38,598 bases of DNA, from positions 1 through 38,598 of the forward strand of contig NZ_VCKZ01000028.1 in NCBI RefSeq assembly GCF_005889745.1. Reading direction: 5' to 3'. Under the pieces are notes generated by a model. It was not told where the DNA came from, ran no database searches, and saw nothing but the letters and a program-made list of their open reading frames with translations. Positions 1 through 6,605 of this stretch are shown piece by piece (the stretch's first letter is position 1; each line of letters starts with the position of its first letter). The translations under genes were made by a program, and so were the position numbers. The stretch is from Actinomadura geliboluensis (GTDB taxonomy: Bacteria; Actinomycetota; Actinomycetes; Streptosporangiales; Streptosporangiaceae).

Positions 1-638
1 GGCCGGGCGGGCCGTCGTTCTCCACCATCCTGCTGCCCGGCCTCGTCGGCTCGTCCATCATCATGCAGGCGATGATGGCGGTGATCTTCCCGCTGATGAT
101 GGAGCTGACCTGGCAGAAGTCGATCACCGACCGGGCGCTGGCGCCGGTGCCGGTGCCGCTGCTGGCCGCGCAGAAGATCATCGCGGCGGCGGCGCAGGGG
201 CTGATCGGCGGGCTGCTGGTCTTCCCGGCGGTGCTGTTCATCCACGCCGAGGGCGAGGCGCCCTCGGTGCACGTGGGCAACTGGCCGGTGCTGATCCTGG
301 TCATGGTGGCCGGGTCGCTGCTGTCGGCGGCGGGCGGCCTGCTGCTCGGCACGATCATGAACCCGCAGAAGGTCCAGGTCCTGTTCGCGATGGTGCTGCT
401 GCCGATGACGATGCTCGGCTGCGTGTACTACCCGTGGTCGGCGCTGGACAACATCCGCTGGCTGCAGATCGCCAGCCTGTTCAACCCCCTCGTCTACGTC
501 AGCGAGGGGCTGCGGAGCGCGCTCACCCCGGACATCCCGCACATGCCGGTCTGGGCGTTCCTGCTGGCCATCGTCGGCGGGACCGTCCTGCTGACGTGGG
601 CCGCGACGCGCACCTTCACCAAGCGCGTGCTCACCTGA
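1..638 (+). CDS. ABC-2 type transporter permease, 3' part
   Basis: The reading frame is open from the first complete codon (position 3), so the gene starts upstream of the window and about 211 residues are visible. The product looks like the membrane subunit of a DrrB-like ABC-2 exporter. It has about five hydrophobic segments, the charged loop 'EGLRSALTPD' between the last two helices that is typical of the family, and ends in a short basic tail 'TRTFTKRVLT'. The family pairs with a separate ATPase, normally encoded just upstream, which would lie outside the window. Substrate cannot be told from sequence. A perfect hairpin follows 15 bases after the stop. Confidence 0.88.
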   Translation, partial: PGGPSFSTILLPGLVGSSIIMQAMMAVIFPLMMELTWQKSITDRALAPVPVPLLAAQKIIAAAAQGLIGGLLVFPAVLFIHAEGEAPSVHVGNWPVLILVMVAGSLLSAAGGLLLGTIMNPQKVQVLFAMVLLPMTMLGCVYYPWSALDNIRWLQIASLFNPLVYVSEGLRSALTPDIPHMPVWAFLLAIVGGTVLLTWAATRTFTKRVLT

Positions 639-652
639 TCTGAGGCGCGAGC

Positions 653-685
653 GGGGCCCGGGGGTTTTGCCATCCCCCGGGCCCC
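653..685. terminator. Perfect 12-bp hairpin, likely bidirectional terminator
   Basis: Arms 653-664 and 674-685 are perfectly complementary (GGGGCCCGGGGG) around a 9-base loop containing TTTT. It lies just after the ABC permease stop and also at the distal end of the minus-strand tRNA-like locus, so it can end transcription from both sides. There is no U-tract, as is common for high-GC actinobacterial terminators. Confidence 0.7.
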
Positions 686-720
686 TGTGGTTGCCGCCCA
701 ATTCGCACGCCGGCGCCAGG

Positions 721-829
721 TGGACGCGGATCATTCTGAACGCTCCAGCGCGTTGCCGTTACGCCATCGCCCCACGAGCGGAGCGAGCCGGATTCGAACC
801 GGCATTTCCGGAGTCGCCGTCCGCGTCCG
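721..829 (-). tRNA. Candidate circularly permuted tRNA, unit B (Ala-like acceptor)
   Basis: Read on the minus strand, the 3' half comes first: anticodon-stem 3' strand TCCGG (812-808), 4-base variable loop, T arm GCCGG-TTCGAAT-CCGGC (803-787), acceptor 3' strand TCGCTCC (786-780). A 6-base linker (779-774) follows, then the 5' half: acceptor GGGGCGA (773-767), TG, D arm GCGT-AACGGCA-ACGC (764-750, with A14, G18G19 and A21), and stem CTGGA (748-744). The acceptor strands pair 7/7 with a G3-U70 wobble, the classic alanine identity element; A15-U48 and the 5-bp anticodon stem are also satisfied. Flanks 729-722 and 828-821 are perfectly complementary (8 bp) and would close the precursor. The discriminator reads G, not the A of normal tRNA-Ala, CCA is not encoded, and the anticodon cannot be assigned because the join site is unknown. 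Function is inferred. Confidence 0.55.
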
Positions 830-870
830 AGCGGACCGGCGATGAGCGGCGGATGCTGAGCTTCGAGCGA

Positions 871-976
871 GAATCTGAGGTTGAGCGGGCGGCTGCCTCT
901 ACCGGTTGGGCCACCCCGGCGCGGGTGCCGGGGGCGGGATTCGAACCCGCACTGAACGCTCACCCTGGTCAGCTTC
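871..976 (-). tRNA. Candidate circularly permuted tRNA, unit A
   Basis: Same order as unit B. T arm GCGGG-TTCGAAT-CCCGC (950-934) and acceptor 3' strand CCCCGGC (933-927) precede a 6-base linker ACCCGC (926-921; it begins with A73 and C74C75), then acceptor 5' strand GCCGGGG (920-914), TG, and a D arm with a 3-bp GCC/GGC stem and an 11-base loop containing G18G19 (911-895). The acceptor pairs 7/7 with Watson-Crick bases only. Stretch 887-871 pairs with 976-957 in an interrupted 15-bp helix (6+2+4+3 bp), which would close the precursor. It is less canonical than unit B: 7 bases rather than 1 separate the D stem from the next helix, so it may be degenerate or have an unusual fold. The anticodon is not assignable. 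Confidence 0.48.
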
Positions 977-1007
977 GGCTTCAGCTTCAGCTTGCGCTCC
1001 TCGCGCA

Positions 1008-1026
1008 CCCCCCGCGCGGCGGGGGG
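1008..1026. other. GC hairpin upstream of the tRNA-like locus
   Basis: CCCCCC (1008-1013) faces GGGGGG (1021-1026), with two more G-C pairs inside and a 3-base loop. On the minus strand it lies just before unit A, followed by TGCGC-GAGGA-GCGCA (1007-993), another small hairpin, and then a hexamer repeat AAGCTG/AAGCCG (four copies, about 993-969). It could mark the 5' boundary of the RNA. Confidence 0.35.
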
Positions 1027-1064
1027 AGTCTGTTGAGTTGTCGTGCCGCGTCGTCGCGGGCCGT

Positions 1065-1092
1065 CCGGCCGCGGCGGGACCGCCGCGGCCGG
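1065..1092 (-). terminator. 12-bp perfect hairpin after the hypothetical gene
   Basis: CCGGCCGCGGCG (1065-1076) pairs perfectly with 1081-1092 across a 4-base loop, starting 4 bases after the stop codon of the minus-strand gene at 1096. It probably ends that transcript, which would make the downstream tRNA-like units a separate transcription unit. Confidence 0.65.
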
Positions 1093-1095
1093 AGG

Positions 1096-1830
1096 TCAGC
1101 CGAAGATGTAGCCGAACACCGCGTCGCCGACGCGCTGGTCGGTCACCTCGGCGCCGTTGGCCTCCTCCCGCGCGAACTTCACCGCGTCCCGCACCCGCTC
1201 GACGCGGTCGAGCAGCTCGTTGACCCGCCGGGCGGGCAGCGCGCCGGAGAACTTCACCGTCGTCCAGTGGCCGACGGCGATGTCCTCGTAGTAGACCTCG
1301 ACCTGCGCCGGGTGCTTCTCGGTCGCCTCCGCCTTGACGTGGTTGCGCGGCACCTTCTTGGTCTTCACCGTGCGGACCGGCTCGGTCCGCCACACGTCGG
1401 TGGACGGGTCGAAGGTCCACGTCTCGGCCGCGTCCAGGATCGGCAGCTTGCGCAGGAAGGCGTGCAGGTCGGTCAGCTGCTTCTCCAGGAACAGCAGGTA
1501 GGTGACCGGCACGTCGCGCAGCAGGGTGGTGCCGTCCACGGCCACGTCGGCGCGGGCGAGGCAGTTCGCCCAGTCCTTGGTGGCGGTGACGTCGAGCAGC
1601 CGCGTGAGCGAGCGCGTCACGTCCCGCAGCACGCCCTCCACCGTGACCTGGACGCGGGTGGACTCGGCGGGCAGCTGCTCGCCGTCCTCGTCCTTCGGCT
1701 GGTAGGTCCGCGAGATGCCGGACAGCAGCGGGGCCTTCTGCGTCGCCTGGTGCGCCGCCGCCAGGTCCTGGGCGGACTTGCTCTTCACGCCCTTCTCGAC
1801 CGCGATGATCTGGTTGAGCTTCGTCGGCAT
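1096..1830 (-). CDS. Conserved hypothetical protein (actinobacterial, function unknown)
   Basis: Encodes 244 residues beginning MPTKLNQIIAVEKGVK. I chose this ATG because GAGGGGAA stands about 9 bases upstream and the more upstream start has no ribosome-binding site. The protein is soluble and charged, with no signal peptide or membrane segment. The N-terminal third is helical and lysine-rich; the middle has a tryptophan-containing stretch (DAAETWTFDPSTDVWRTEP); the C-terminal part is predicted helical. I recognise it only as a widely conserved actinobacterial protein without an assigned role. It is monocistronic, with its own hairpin terminator, and stands directly upstream of the permuted tRNA-like locus on the same strand. 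A link with that locus is only positional. Confidence 0.8.
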   Translation of the reverse strand: MPTKLNQIIAVEKGVKSKSAQDLAAAHQATQKAPLLSGISRTYQPKDEDGEQLPAESTRVQVTVEGVLRDVTRSLTRLLDVTATKDWANCLARADVAVDGTTLLRDVPVTYLLFLEKQLTDLHAFLRKLPILDAAETWTFDPSTDVWRTEPVRTVKTKKVPRNHVKAEATEKHPAQVEVYYEDIAVGHWTTVKFSGALPARRVNELLDRVERVRDAVKFAREEANGAEVTDQRVGDAVFGYIFG

Positions 1831-1900
1831 CCCGTTCACTTCCCCTCGTTCTGCGACACGACCGTAGCAGCGGCGATATCGCAAGATCACACCATTTTCG

Positions 1901-3520
1901 CTACTCCTCCGGGTCCGTCTCGGTGAGGCCGGAAGCGCGGTCCATGCGCAGCCAGCGGGTGAGGCCGAGGGTGCGCAGGAACGGCAGGTCGTGGCTGACC
2001 ACGATCAGCGCCCCCTCGTAGGCGGAGAGGGCCTGCGCGAGCTGCGCCGCGCTGGCCATGTCGAGGTTGTTCGTCGGCTCGTCCAGCAGGAGCAGCTGCG
2101 GGGCGGGCTCGGCGAGCAGCAGCGACGCCAGCACGGCCCGGAACCGCTCCCCGCCCGACAGCGTCCCCGCGCGCTGCTCTACGCGCGCGCCGCGGAACAG
2201 GAAGCGGGCGAGACCGGCCCTGATGTCGGTCACCCGGGCCGAGGGCGCCTGAGCGCGGACGTTGTCGATGACGCTCAGGTCGTCGTCCAGGACGTCGAGC
2301 CGCTGCGGCAGGTAGCGGACGCCGTCGACGCCGATCGCGACCTCCGTCCCGGCGGGGACGCGCTCACCGGTGAGCATCCGCAGGAACGTCGTCTTGCCGG
2401 AGCCGTTCGGGCCGGTCAGCGCGATCCGCTCCGGGCCCCGGACGATCAGCTCGGTGAGCGTGCCGGTCTCCGGCTCGGGCGCGGCCAGCCCGGTCGCGGT
2501 GACGACCGTGCGGCCGGCCGGGACGCGGGTCGCGGGCAGCTCGACGCGGATCTCGGCGTCCGCGCGGACGGCCTCCTCAGCCTCGGTGAGCCGGGTGCGG
2601 GCGCCGGCCAGCCGCTCCTCGTGCATGAGGCGGTGCTTGCCCGCCGCGACCTGCGCCTGCCGCTTGCGCTCCTGCATGATGATCTTCGGTTCGCGCTTGT
2701 TCTCGTACATCTTGTTGCCGTAGCGCTTGCGCCGGGCGAGTTTGACCTGGGCCTCCTCCAGTTCGCGCTTCTGCCGCCGCAGGTCGGTCTCGGCGGACCG
2801 GACGGTGCGCTCGGCGGCCTCCTTCTCGACGGCGAGCAGCTCCTCGTAGCCGGTCAGGTTGCCGCCGAACGTACGGATCGCGCCGTCCCGCAGGTCGGCG
2901 ATCTCGTCGACGCGGTCGAGCAGCTCCCGGTCGTGGCTGACGAGCAGGAGCACGCCCGTCCAGGACTCGACGGCGTCGTAGAGGCGGCGCCGCGCGTCCA
3001 GGTCGAGGTTGTTGGTGGGCTCGTCGAGGAGCAGGACGTCGGGCCGGGCGAGGAACTGCGCCGCGAGCCCGACCATCACGGCCTCGCCGCCGGACAGGGT
3101 CGGGACGGTGCGGTCCAGGTCGAGGCGGTCGAGCCCGAGCCGGTCGAGCTCGGCGCGGGCGCGCTCCTCGACGTCCCAGTCGTCCCCGACGGCGGCGAAG
3201 TTCTCCTCGGTGGCCTCGCCGCGCTCGATGGCGTGCAGCGCGGCGCGGGCGGCGCCGATGCCGAGCAGGTCCGCGACGGTGGCCGCGCCGTCCAGGACGA
3301 GGTTCTGCGGCAGGTAGCCGATCTCCCCGTCGACGGCCACGGTGCCCGACGCGGGCCGCAGCTCACCGGCGATGATCTTCAGCAGGGTGGACTTGCCGGA
3401 GCCGTTGACGCCGATCAGCCCGGTGCGGCCGGTGCCGAACGCGGCGTCCAGGCCGTCCAGGACGACGGTGCCGTCCGCCCAGGCGAAGGACAGGTCCGAG
3501 CAGACGATGGCGAAAGACAT
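1901..3520 (-). CDS. ABC-F family ATPase (ribosome-associated, probable antibiotic resistance)
   Basis: A 539-residue protein with two ABC ATPase cassettes and no membrane domain, the ABC-F layout. Cassette 1 has Walker A GVNGSGKST, signature LSGGE and Walker B LLLDEPTNNLD. The two are joined by a long charged, basic linker of about 80 residues (the P-site tRNA interaction motif region). Cassette 2 has Walker A GPNGSGKTT, signature LSGGE and LLLDEPTNNLD. ABC-F proteins bind the ribosomal E site, and many dislodge ribosome-targeting antibiotics. The start MSFAIV is preceded by GGAG at 9 bases; in-frame codons further upstream run through the leader and are unlikely to be used. The attenuator-like leader and the divergent LAL regulator argue for a resistance rather than a housekeeping role. 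Specificity cannot be predicted. Confidence 0.9.
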   Translation of the reverse strand: MSFAIVCSDLSFAWADGTVVLDGLDAAFGTGRTGLIGVNGSGKSTLLKIIAGELRPASGTVAVDGEIGYLPQNLVLDGAATVADLLGIGAARAALHAIERGEATEENFAAVGDDWDVEERARAELDRLGLDRLDLDRTVPTLSGGEAVMVGLAAQFLARPDVLLLDEPTNNLDLDARRRLYDAVESWTGVLLLVSHDRELLDRVDEIADLRDGAIRTFGGNLTGYEELLAVEKEAAERTVRSAETDLRRQKRELEEAQVKLARRKRYGNKMYENKREPKIIMQERKRQAQVAAGKHRLMHEERLAGARTRLTEAEEAVRADAEIRVELPATRVPAGRTVVTATGLAAPEPETGTLTELIVRGPERIALTGPNGSGKTTFLRMLTGERVPAGTEVAIGVDGVRYLPQRLDVLDDDLSVIDNVRAQAPSARVTDIRAGLARFLFRGARVEQRAGTLSGGERFRAVLASLLLAEPAPQLLLLDEPTNNLDMASAAQLAQALSAYEGALIVVSHDLPFLRTLGLTRWLRMDRASGLTETDPEE

Positions 3521-3601
3521 GTAGGGCGGTCTCCATGGGGTTCGAAGCGGTTTCGGGCTGCATGGAGACACCGCGGGTCGCGCGACGCGCCGACGGGCAT
3601 G

Positions 3602-3684
3602 AGAAAAGCCCGGCGGGACGAGGGTCCGCTCTGAGGTCACGTGCGCGGGCCGGTGACGGCCATACGCGCGGTGTCGGACCTCAG
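3602..3684 (-). promoter_or_regulatory. Candidate ribosome-controlled attenuator in the ABC-F leader
   Basis: On the minus strand a 9-bp inverted repeat (TCTGAGGTC at 3630-3638 with GACCTCAGA at 3677-3685) encloses an 8-codon uORF. Its 5' arm carries the GAGG that would serve as the uORF ribosome-binding site, and its 3' arm overlaps the uORF stop. Next comes a GC-rich stretch ending in GCCGGGC followed by TTTTCTC (about 3613-3602), which looks like an intrinsic terminator. CCGGC/GCCCG inside the uORF can pair with that GC block, giving mutually exclusive folds. ABC-F resistance genes are often controlled by ribosome stalling on such leaders; here it is inferred. Confidence 0.5.
3637..3663 (-). 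CDS. Leader peptide uORF (MAVTGPRT)
   Basis: An 8-codon ORF in the ABC-F leader: ATG at 3663-3661, stop TGA at 3639-3637. A GAGG lies about 14 bases upstream, which is long for a Shine-Dalgarno spacing. It ends where the 3' arm of the enclosing inverted repeat begins and is followed by a terminator-like GC block with TTTTCTC, the usual geometry for translation-coupled attenuation. No translation evidence is available from sequence alone. Confidence 0.4.
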   Translation of the reverse strand: MAVTGPRT

Positions 3685-3728
3685 ATCCTCAATGGACTCC
3701 CCTGCCGGGCGGCGATGTGACGGCGTCG

Positions 3729-3757
3729 AGAATACCCGATGCCTTAACGCAACACAA
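3729..3757 (-). promoter_or_regulatory. Promoter for the ABC-F leader transcript
   Basis: TTGTGT (3757-3752), a 17-base spacer and TATTCT (3734-3729) on the minus strand; 4/6 matches to each consensus hexamer. Transcription would start near 3722, giving a leader of about 200 bases that contains the uORF and the candidate attenuator. Confidence 0.5.
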
Positions 3758-3787
3758 GTAGCAATAAGACCCGGCATGCTAGGGCGG

Positions 3788-6523
3788 ATGGGAACCGTCA
3801 GCGCCGTGTTCGCCGGGCGCACCGCAGAACTGGCCGCGTTACGCGGGGCGCACGCGCGGGCGTGCGCGGGCGAGCCCGCCGCCGTGCTCGTCGGCGGCGA
3901 GGCGGGCGCCGGCAAGACCCGCCTCGTCGCGGAGTTCACCCGCGGCCTGCGCACGCTCACCGGCGGCTGCCTCGACCTCGGCGCGGCGAGCCTCCCGTAC
4001 GCCCCGTTCAGCGCCGTCCTGCGGCGCGTCGGCCGGGAGGCGGTCGCCGCCCTGCTGCCGGGCGCGGCGCTGCCCGAACTGGCCCGGCTGATGCCCGGCC
4101 TGACCGCCGCGCCGCCGCCCCCGGACGACGGCACCGGGCAACTGCGGCTGTTCGAACACCTGCTGACCCTGCTGGAGCGGCTCGCCGAGCGGGAACCGCT
4201 CGTCCTGGTGGTCGAGGACGCGCACTGGGCCGACGGCTCCACCCGCGACCTGCTGTCCTTCCTGCTGCGCAACCCGCCGCGCGGCCGGGTGCTGCCGGTC
4301 GTCACGTTCCGTCCCGAGGAGCCCGGCACCCGGCCGCTGTTCGCCGAACTGGCACGCCTCCCCCATGTCGCGCGCGTCGACCTGCCGCCGCTCACCCCGT
4401 CCGAGGTCGCCGAGCAGGTGCGCGGCATCCTCGGCGCCGCCGACCCGGCCGCGGCGCGGGACGCGCACGCCCGCGCCGGCGGCAACCCCCTGTTCGTGGA
4501 GGCCCTCGTCGGCAGCCCCGGCGAGGCGGTCCCCGGTTCGCTGCGCGACCTGCTGCTCGGCCGCGTCCACCGGCTGCCGGACGCGACCCGCGCGGTGCTG
4601 CGGGCCGCGAGCGCGGCCGGGGAGCGCGCCGGGCACGCGCTGCTGGCCGCGGTGACGGGCCTGCCCGACGCGGAGGTGAGCGCGGCGCTGCGGCCCGCCG
4701 CCGACCGCGGGCTGGTGGTCGCGGACGGGGACGGGTACGCCTTCCGCCACGCCCTCATCCGCGACGCCGTCCACGAGGACCTGCTGCCCGGCGAGCGCGC
4801 CGGGCTCCACCGCAGGTACGCCGAGACCATCGAGGAGTCCCCGGAGCTCAGCGACGCCCCTGCGAGCGCCCTGGCCGTGCACTGGCAGGGCTGCGGCGAC
4901 CACGCGCGGGCCCTCGCCGCCGCGTGGCGGGCCGCCGCCGAGCGGGCGGCGGCCACCGCCTACGCCGAGCAGCTCACCCTGCTGGAACGCGTCCTGGACC
5001 TGTGGGACCGGGTGCCGGAGGCCGCGTCCCTGACCGGCCTGTCCCGAGGGCGGGTGCTGGAGGCGGCCGCGGAGGCCGCCGGAGCGGCCGGCGACCCCGG
5101 ACGCGGCCTGCCGCTCGTCCAGCGCGCCATGGCCGACGCGGGGGACGACGACCCCGACCGGGCCGCGCGGCTGCTGCTGCTCAGGGCGACCATGCGGGGC
5201 TTCCAGGGCCGGGAGGACGAACTGGACGACCTGCGCGCGGCCGAGCGGCGCGCCGCCGCCGCGACGCCGGACCGCGTCCGCGCCCTGTCGCACCTGAGCT
5301 CCCGCCTGCTCGTCTACGGGGAGCACGCCGAGGGGGAACGGCTCGGACGGGAGGCGCTGGAGCTGGCGCGCGCGCTGGGCCTGAGCTCCGCGATCCCTTC
5401 GCTGGAGTCCGTGGTGGCCTTCGCCGTGGCGCGCGACGGCGCGGGCGACCTGGCGCCGCTCGAACGGATCAGGCACCGCGGCCTCGACGCGTGGGCGCTC
5501 ATCCGGACGCTGAACCGGCTCGTCCACTGCCTCCTGAACCGGGGCCGCACCGGCGAGGCCCTCGCGCTCGCGGACGAGGGGCTCGCCGTCGCGGCGGACG
5601 CGGGTCTCGCCCACAGCGCGGGCGACGCGCTCGCCGTCAACCAGATCGAGGCGCTCTACCGGCTCGGCCGCTGGGACGAGGCCGCCCGGACGCTGCAGGG
5701 GCGGCTGGACCGCCACCACGCGCCGGCCTTCCGCCGGCAGCTGATGATCTGGCGGATCGCCCTACTGGCGGCGCGCGGCGACGGCCCGCGCCCCGATCCC
5801 GAGGCGCTCGCCGCCCCGCTCGACGCCGGGTTCCCGCAGACCGCGCTGCCGCTCGCCCAGATGGTCATCGAGTGGCGGCTGGCGGAGGAGGACCGGCCGG
5901 CGGCCCGCGCGACCGCGGATGCCGTCCTGCGCCACCCGCGCCTCACCGTCCAGCCCTGCCACCTGTGGCCGCTGCTGGAGGCGGCCGCGCACGCCGGCGG
6001 CCCGCGCCTCCCCGAGATCGCCGCGCTGGCCGCGCGGCTGCCCGCCGAGACACCGGTGGCGGCGGCGCACCGGGCGGCCGTCACCGCGCTGGCCGGCGGC
6101 CCGCCGGCCTGGGACACCGCGATCGGCGCCTGGGAGCGGCTGGAGCAGCCGTACCCGCTGGCGCGGTCGCTCTTCGACGCCGCCTGCGCCGACCTGGCCG
6201 CCGGGGACCGCGCGAGCGCCGCCGCCCGGCTCGACCGCGCCGCCGCGATCGCCGACCGGCTCGGCGCCGCGCCGCTGGCCCGCCGCGTCTCCGAGCGCGC
6301 GCGCCGCGCGGGCCTCGCCGGGCCGTCCGGCGGCCCGCTCACCGCGCGCGAGGCGGAGGTGATGCGGCTGCTGGCACGGGGCCGGACGAACCGGGAGATC
6401 GCCGAGGAGCTGGTCATCTCCCCCAAGACCGCGAGCGTCCACGTCTCGCACATCCTCGCCAAGCTCGGCGTCTCCACACGCGGCGAGGCGGCCGCCGCCG
6501 CCCGCGACCGCGGCCTCGTCTAA
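3788..6523 (+). CDS. LuxR-family (LAL type) ATPase transcriptional regulator
   Basis: A 911-residue protein. The N-terminal AAA-type ATPase domain has Walker A GGEAGAGKTR (about residue 35) and a Walker B-like LVLVVEDAHWAD (about residue 140). A long helical, TPR-like middle follows. The C-terminal LuxR helix-turn-helix contains LTAREAEVMRLLARG and SPKTASVHVSHILAKLGV. Members of this MalT/LAL class act as large, ligand-sensing activators. I chose ATG 3788 because the ATPase-domain motif FAGRTAEL begins 8 codons later; ATG 3776 is an alternative, and AGGG at 3781 is close to 3788. The gene is divergent from the ABC-F gene (267-bp shared region) and is followed after 82 bases by an ABC exporter operon, so those are its likely targets. 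Confidence 0.9.
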   Translation: MGTVSAVFAGRTAELAALRGAHARACAGEPAAVLVGGEAGAGKTRLVAEFTRGLRTLTGGCLDLGAASLPYAPFSAVLRRVGREAVAALLPGAALPELARLMPGLTAAPPPPDDGTGQLRLFEHLLTLLERLAEREPLVLVVEDAHWADGSTRDLLSFLLRNPPRGRVLPVVTFRPEEPGTRPLFAELARLPHVARVDLPPLTPSEVAEQVRGILGAADPAAARDAHARAGGNPLFVEALVGSPGEAVPGSLRDLLLGRVHRLPDATRAVLRAASAAGERAGHALLAAVTGLPDAEVSAALRPAADRGLVVADGDGYAFRHALIRDAVHEDLLPGERAGLHRRYAETIEESPELSDAPASALAVHWQGCGDHARALAAAWRAAAERAAATAYAEQLTLLERVLDLWDRVPEAASLTGLSRGRVLEAAAEAAGAAGDPGRGLPLVQRAMADAGDDDPDRAARLLLLRATMRGFQGREDELDDLRAAERRAAAATPDRVRALSHLSSRLLVYGEHAEGERLGREALELARALGLSSAIPSLESVVAFAVARDGAGDLAPLERIRHRGLDAWALIRTLNRLVHCLLNRGRTGEALALADEGLAVAADAGLAHSAGDALAVNQIEALYRLGRWDEAARTLQGRLDRHHAPAFRRQLMIWRIALLAARGDGPRPDPEALAAPLDAGFPQTALPLAQMVIEWRLAEEDRPAARATADAVLRHPRLTVQPCHLWPLLEAAAHAGGPRLPEIAALAARLPAETPVAAAHRAAVTALAGGPPAWDTAIGAWERLEQPYPLARSLFDAACADLAAGDRASAAARLDRAAAIADRLGAAPLARRVSERARRAGLAGPSGGPLTAREAEVMRLLARGRTNREIAEELVISPKTASVHVSHILAKLGVSTRGEAAAAARDRGLV

Positions 6524-6552
6524 CCGGCTCGCCCAGGCGGCCCGCCGCGAAG

Positions 6553-6588
6553 ATAAGCCGGGTCCTTATGGCTCGGGCCCCCTCCTTA
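6553..6588. promoter_or_regulatory. Possible operator before the ABC exporter operon
   Basis: The 82-base gap contains the inverted repeat ATAAG-N7-CTTAT (6553-6569) and a direct repeat TCCTTA at 6563 and 6583, 20 bases apart (two helical turns). These are AT-richer than their surroundings and lie 15-50 bases before the first gene of the operon. They are candidate contacts for the preceding LAL regulator; there is no direct evidence. Confidence 0.3.
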
Positions 6589-6605
6589 CCGCGACGGTCG
6601 GAGGC

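Noticed and set aside
780..930. Ordinary tRNA made from the unit A 5' half and the unit B 3' half
   Set aside because: The acceptor strands GCCGGGG and TCGCTCC do not pair, and about 70 bases would be inserted in the anticodon region.
721..976. Permuted (two-piece) tmRNA
   Set aside because: tmRNA lacks a D stem and has a coding segment with a stop; here the D arm is canonical and no tag-like ORF is found.
631..1008. Open frame on the minus strand through the tRNA-like locus (125 codons)
   Set aside because: It spans both T arms and acceptor strands and has repetitive composition (Arg/Pro/Gly). The structured RNA explains the sequence better.
667..1926. Long plus-strand frame over the hypothetical gene and the RNA locus
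   Set aside because: It is antisense to a well supported gene with a ribosome-binding site and covers a terminator; high-GC DNA often leaves such frames open.
3363..3600. Alternative uORFs beginning at 3563 and 3600 in the ABC-F leader
   Set aside because: They run out of frame through the ABC-F start and have no ribosome-binding site; they are coding-strand shadows.
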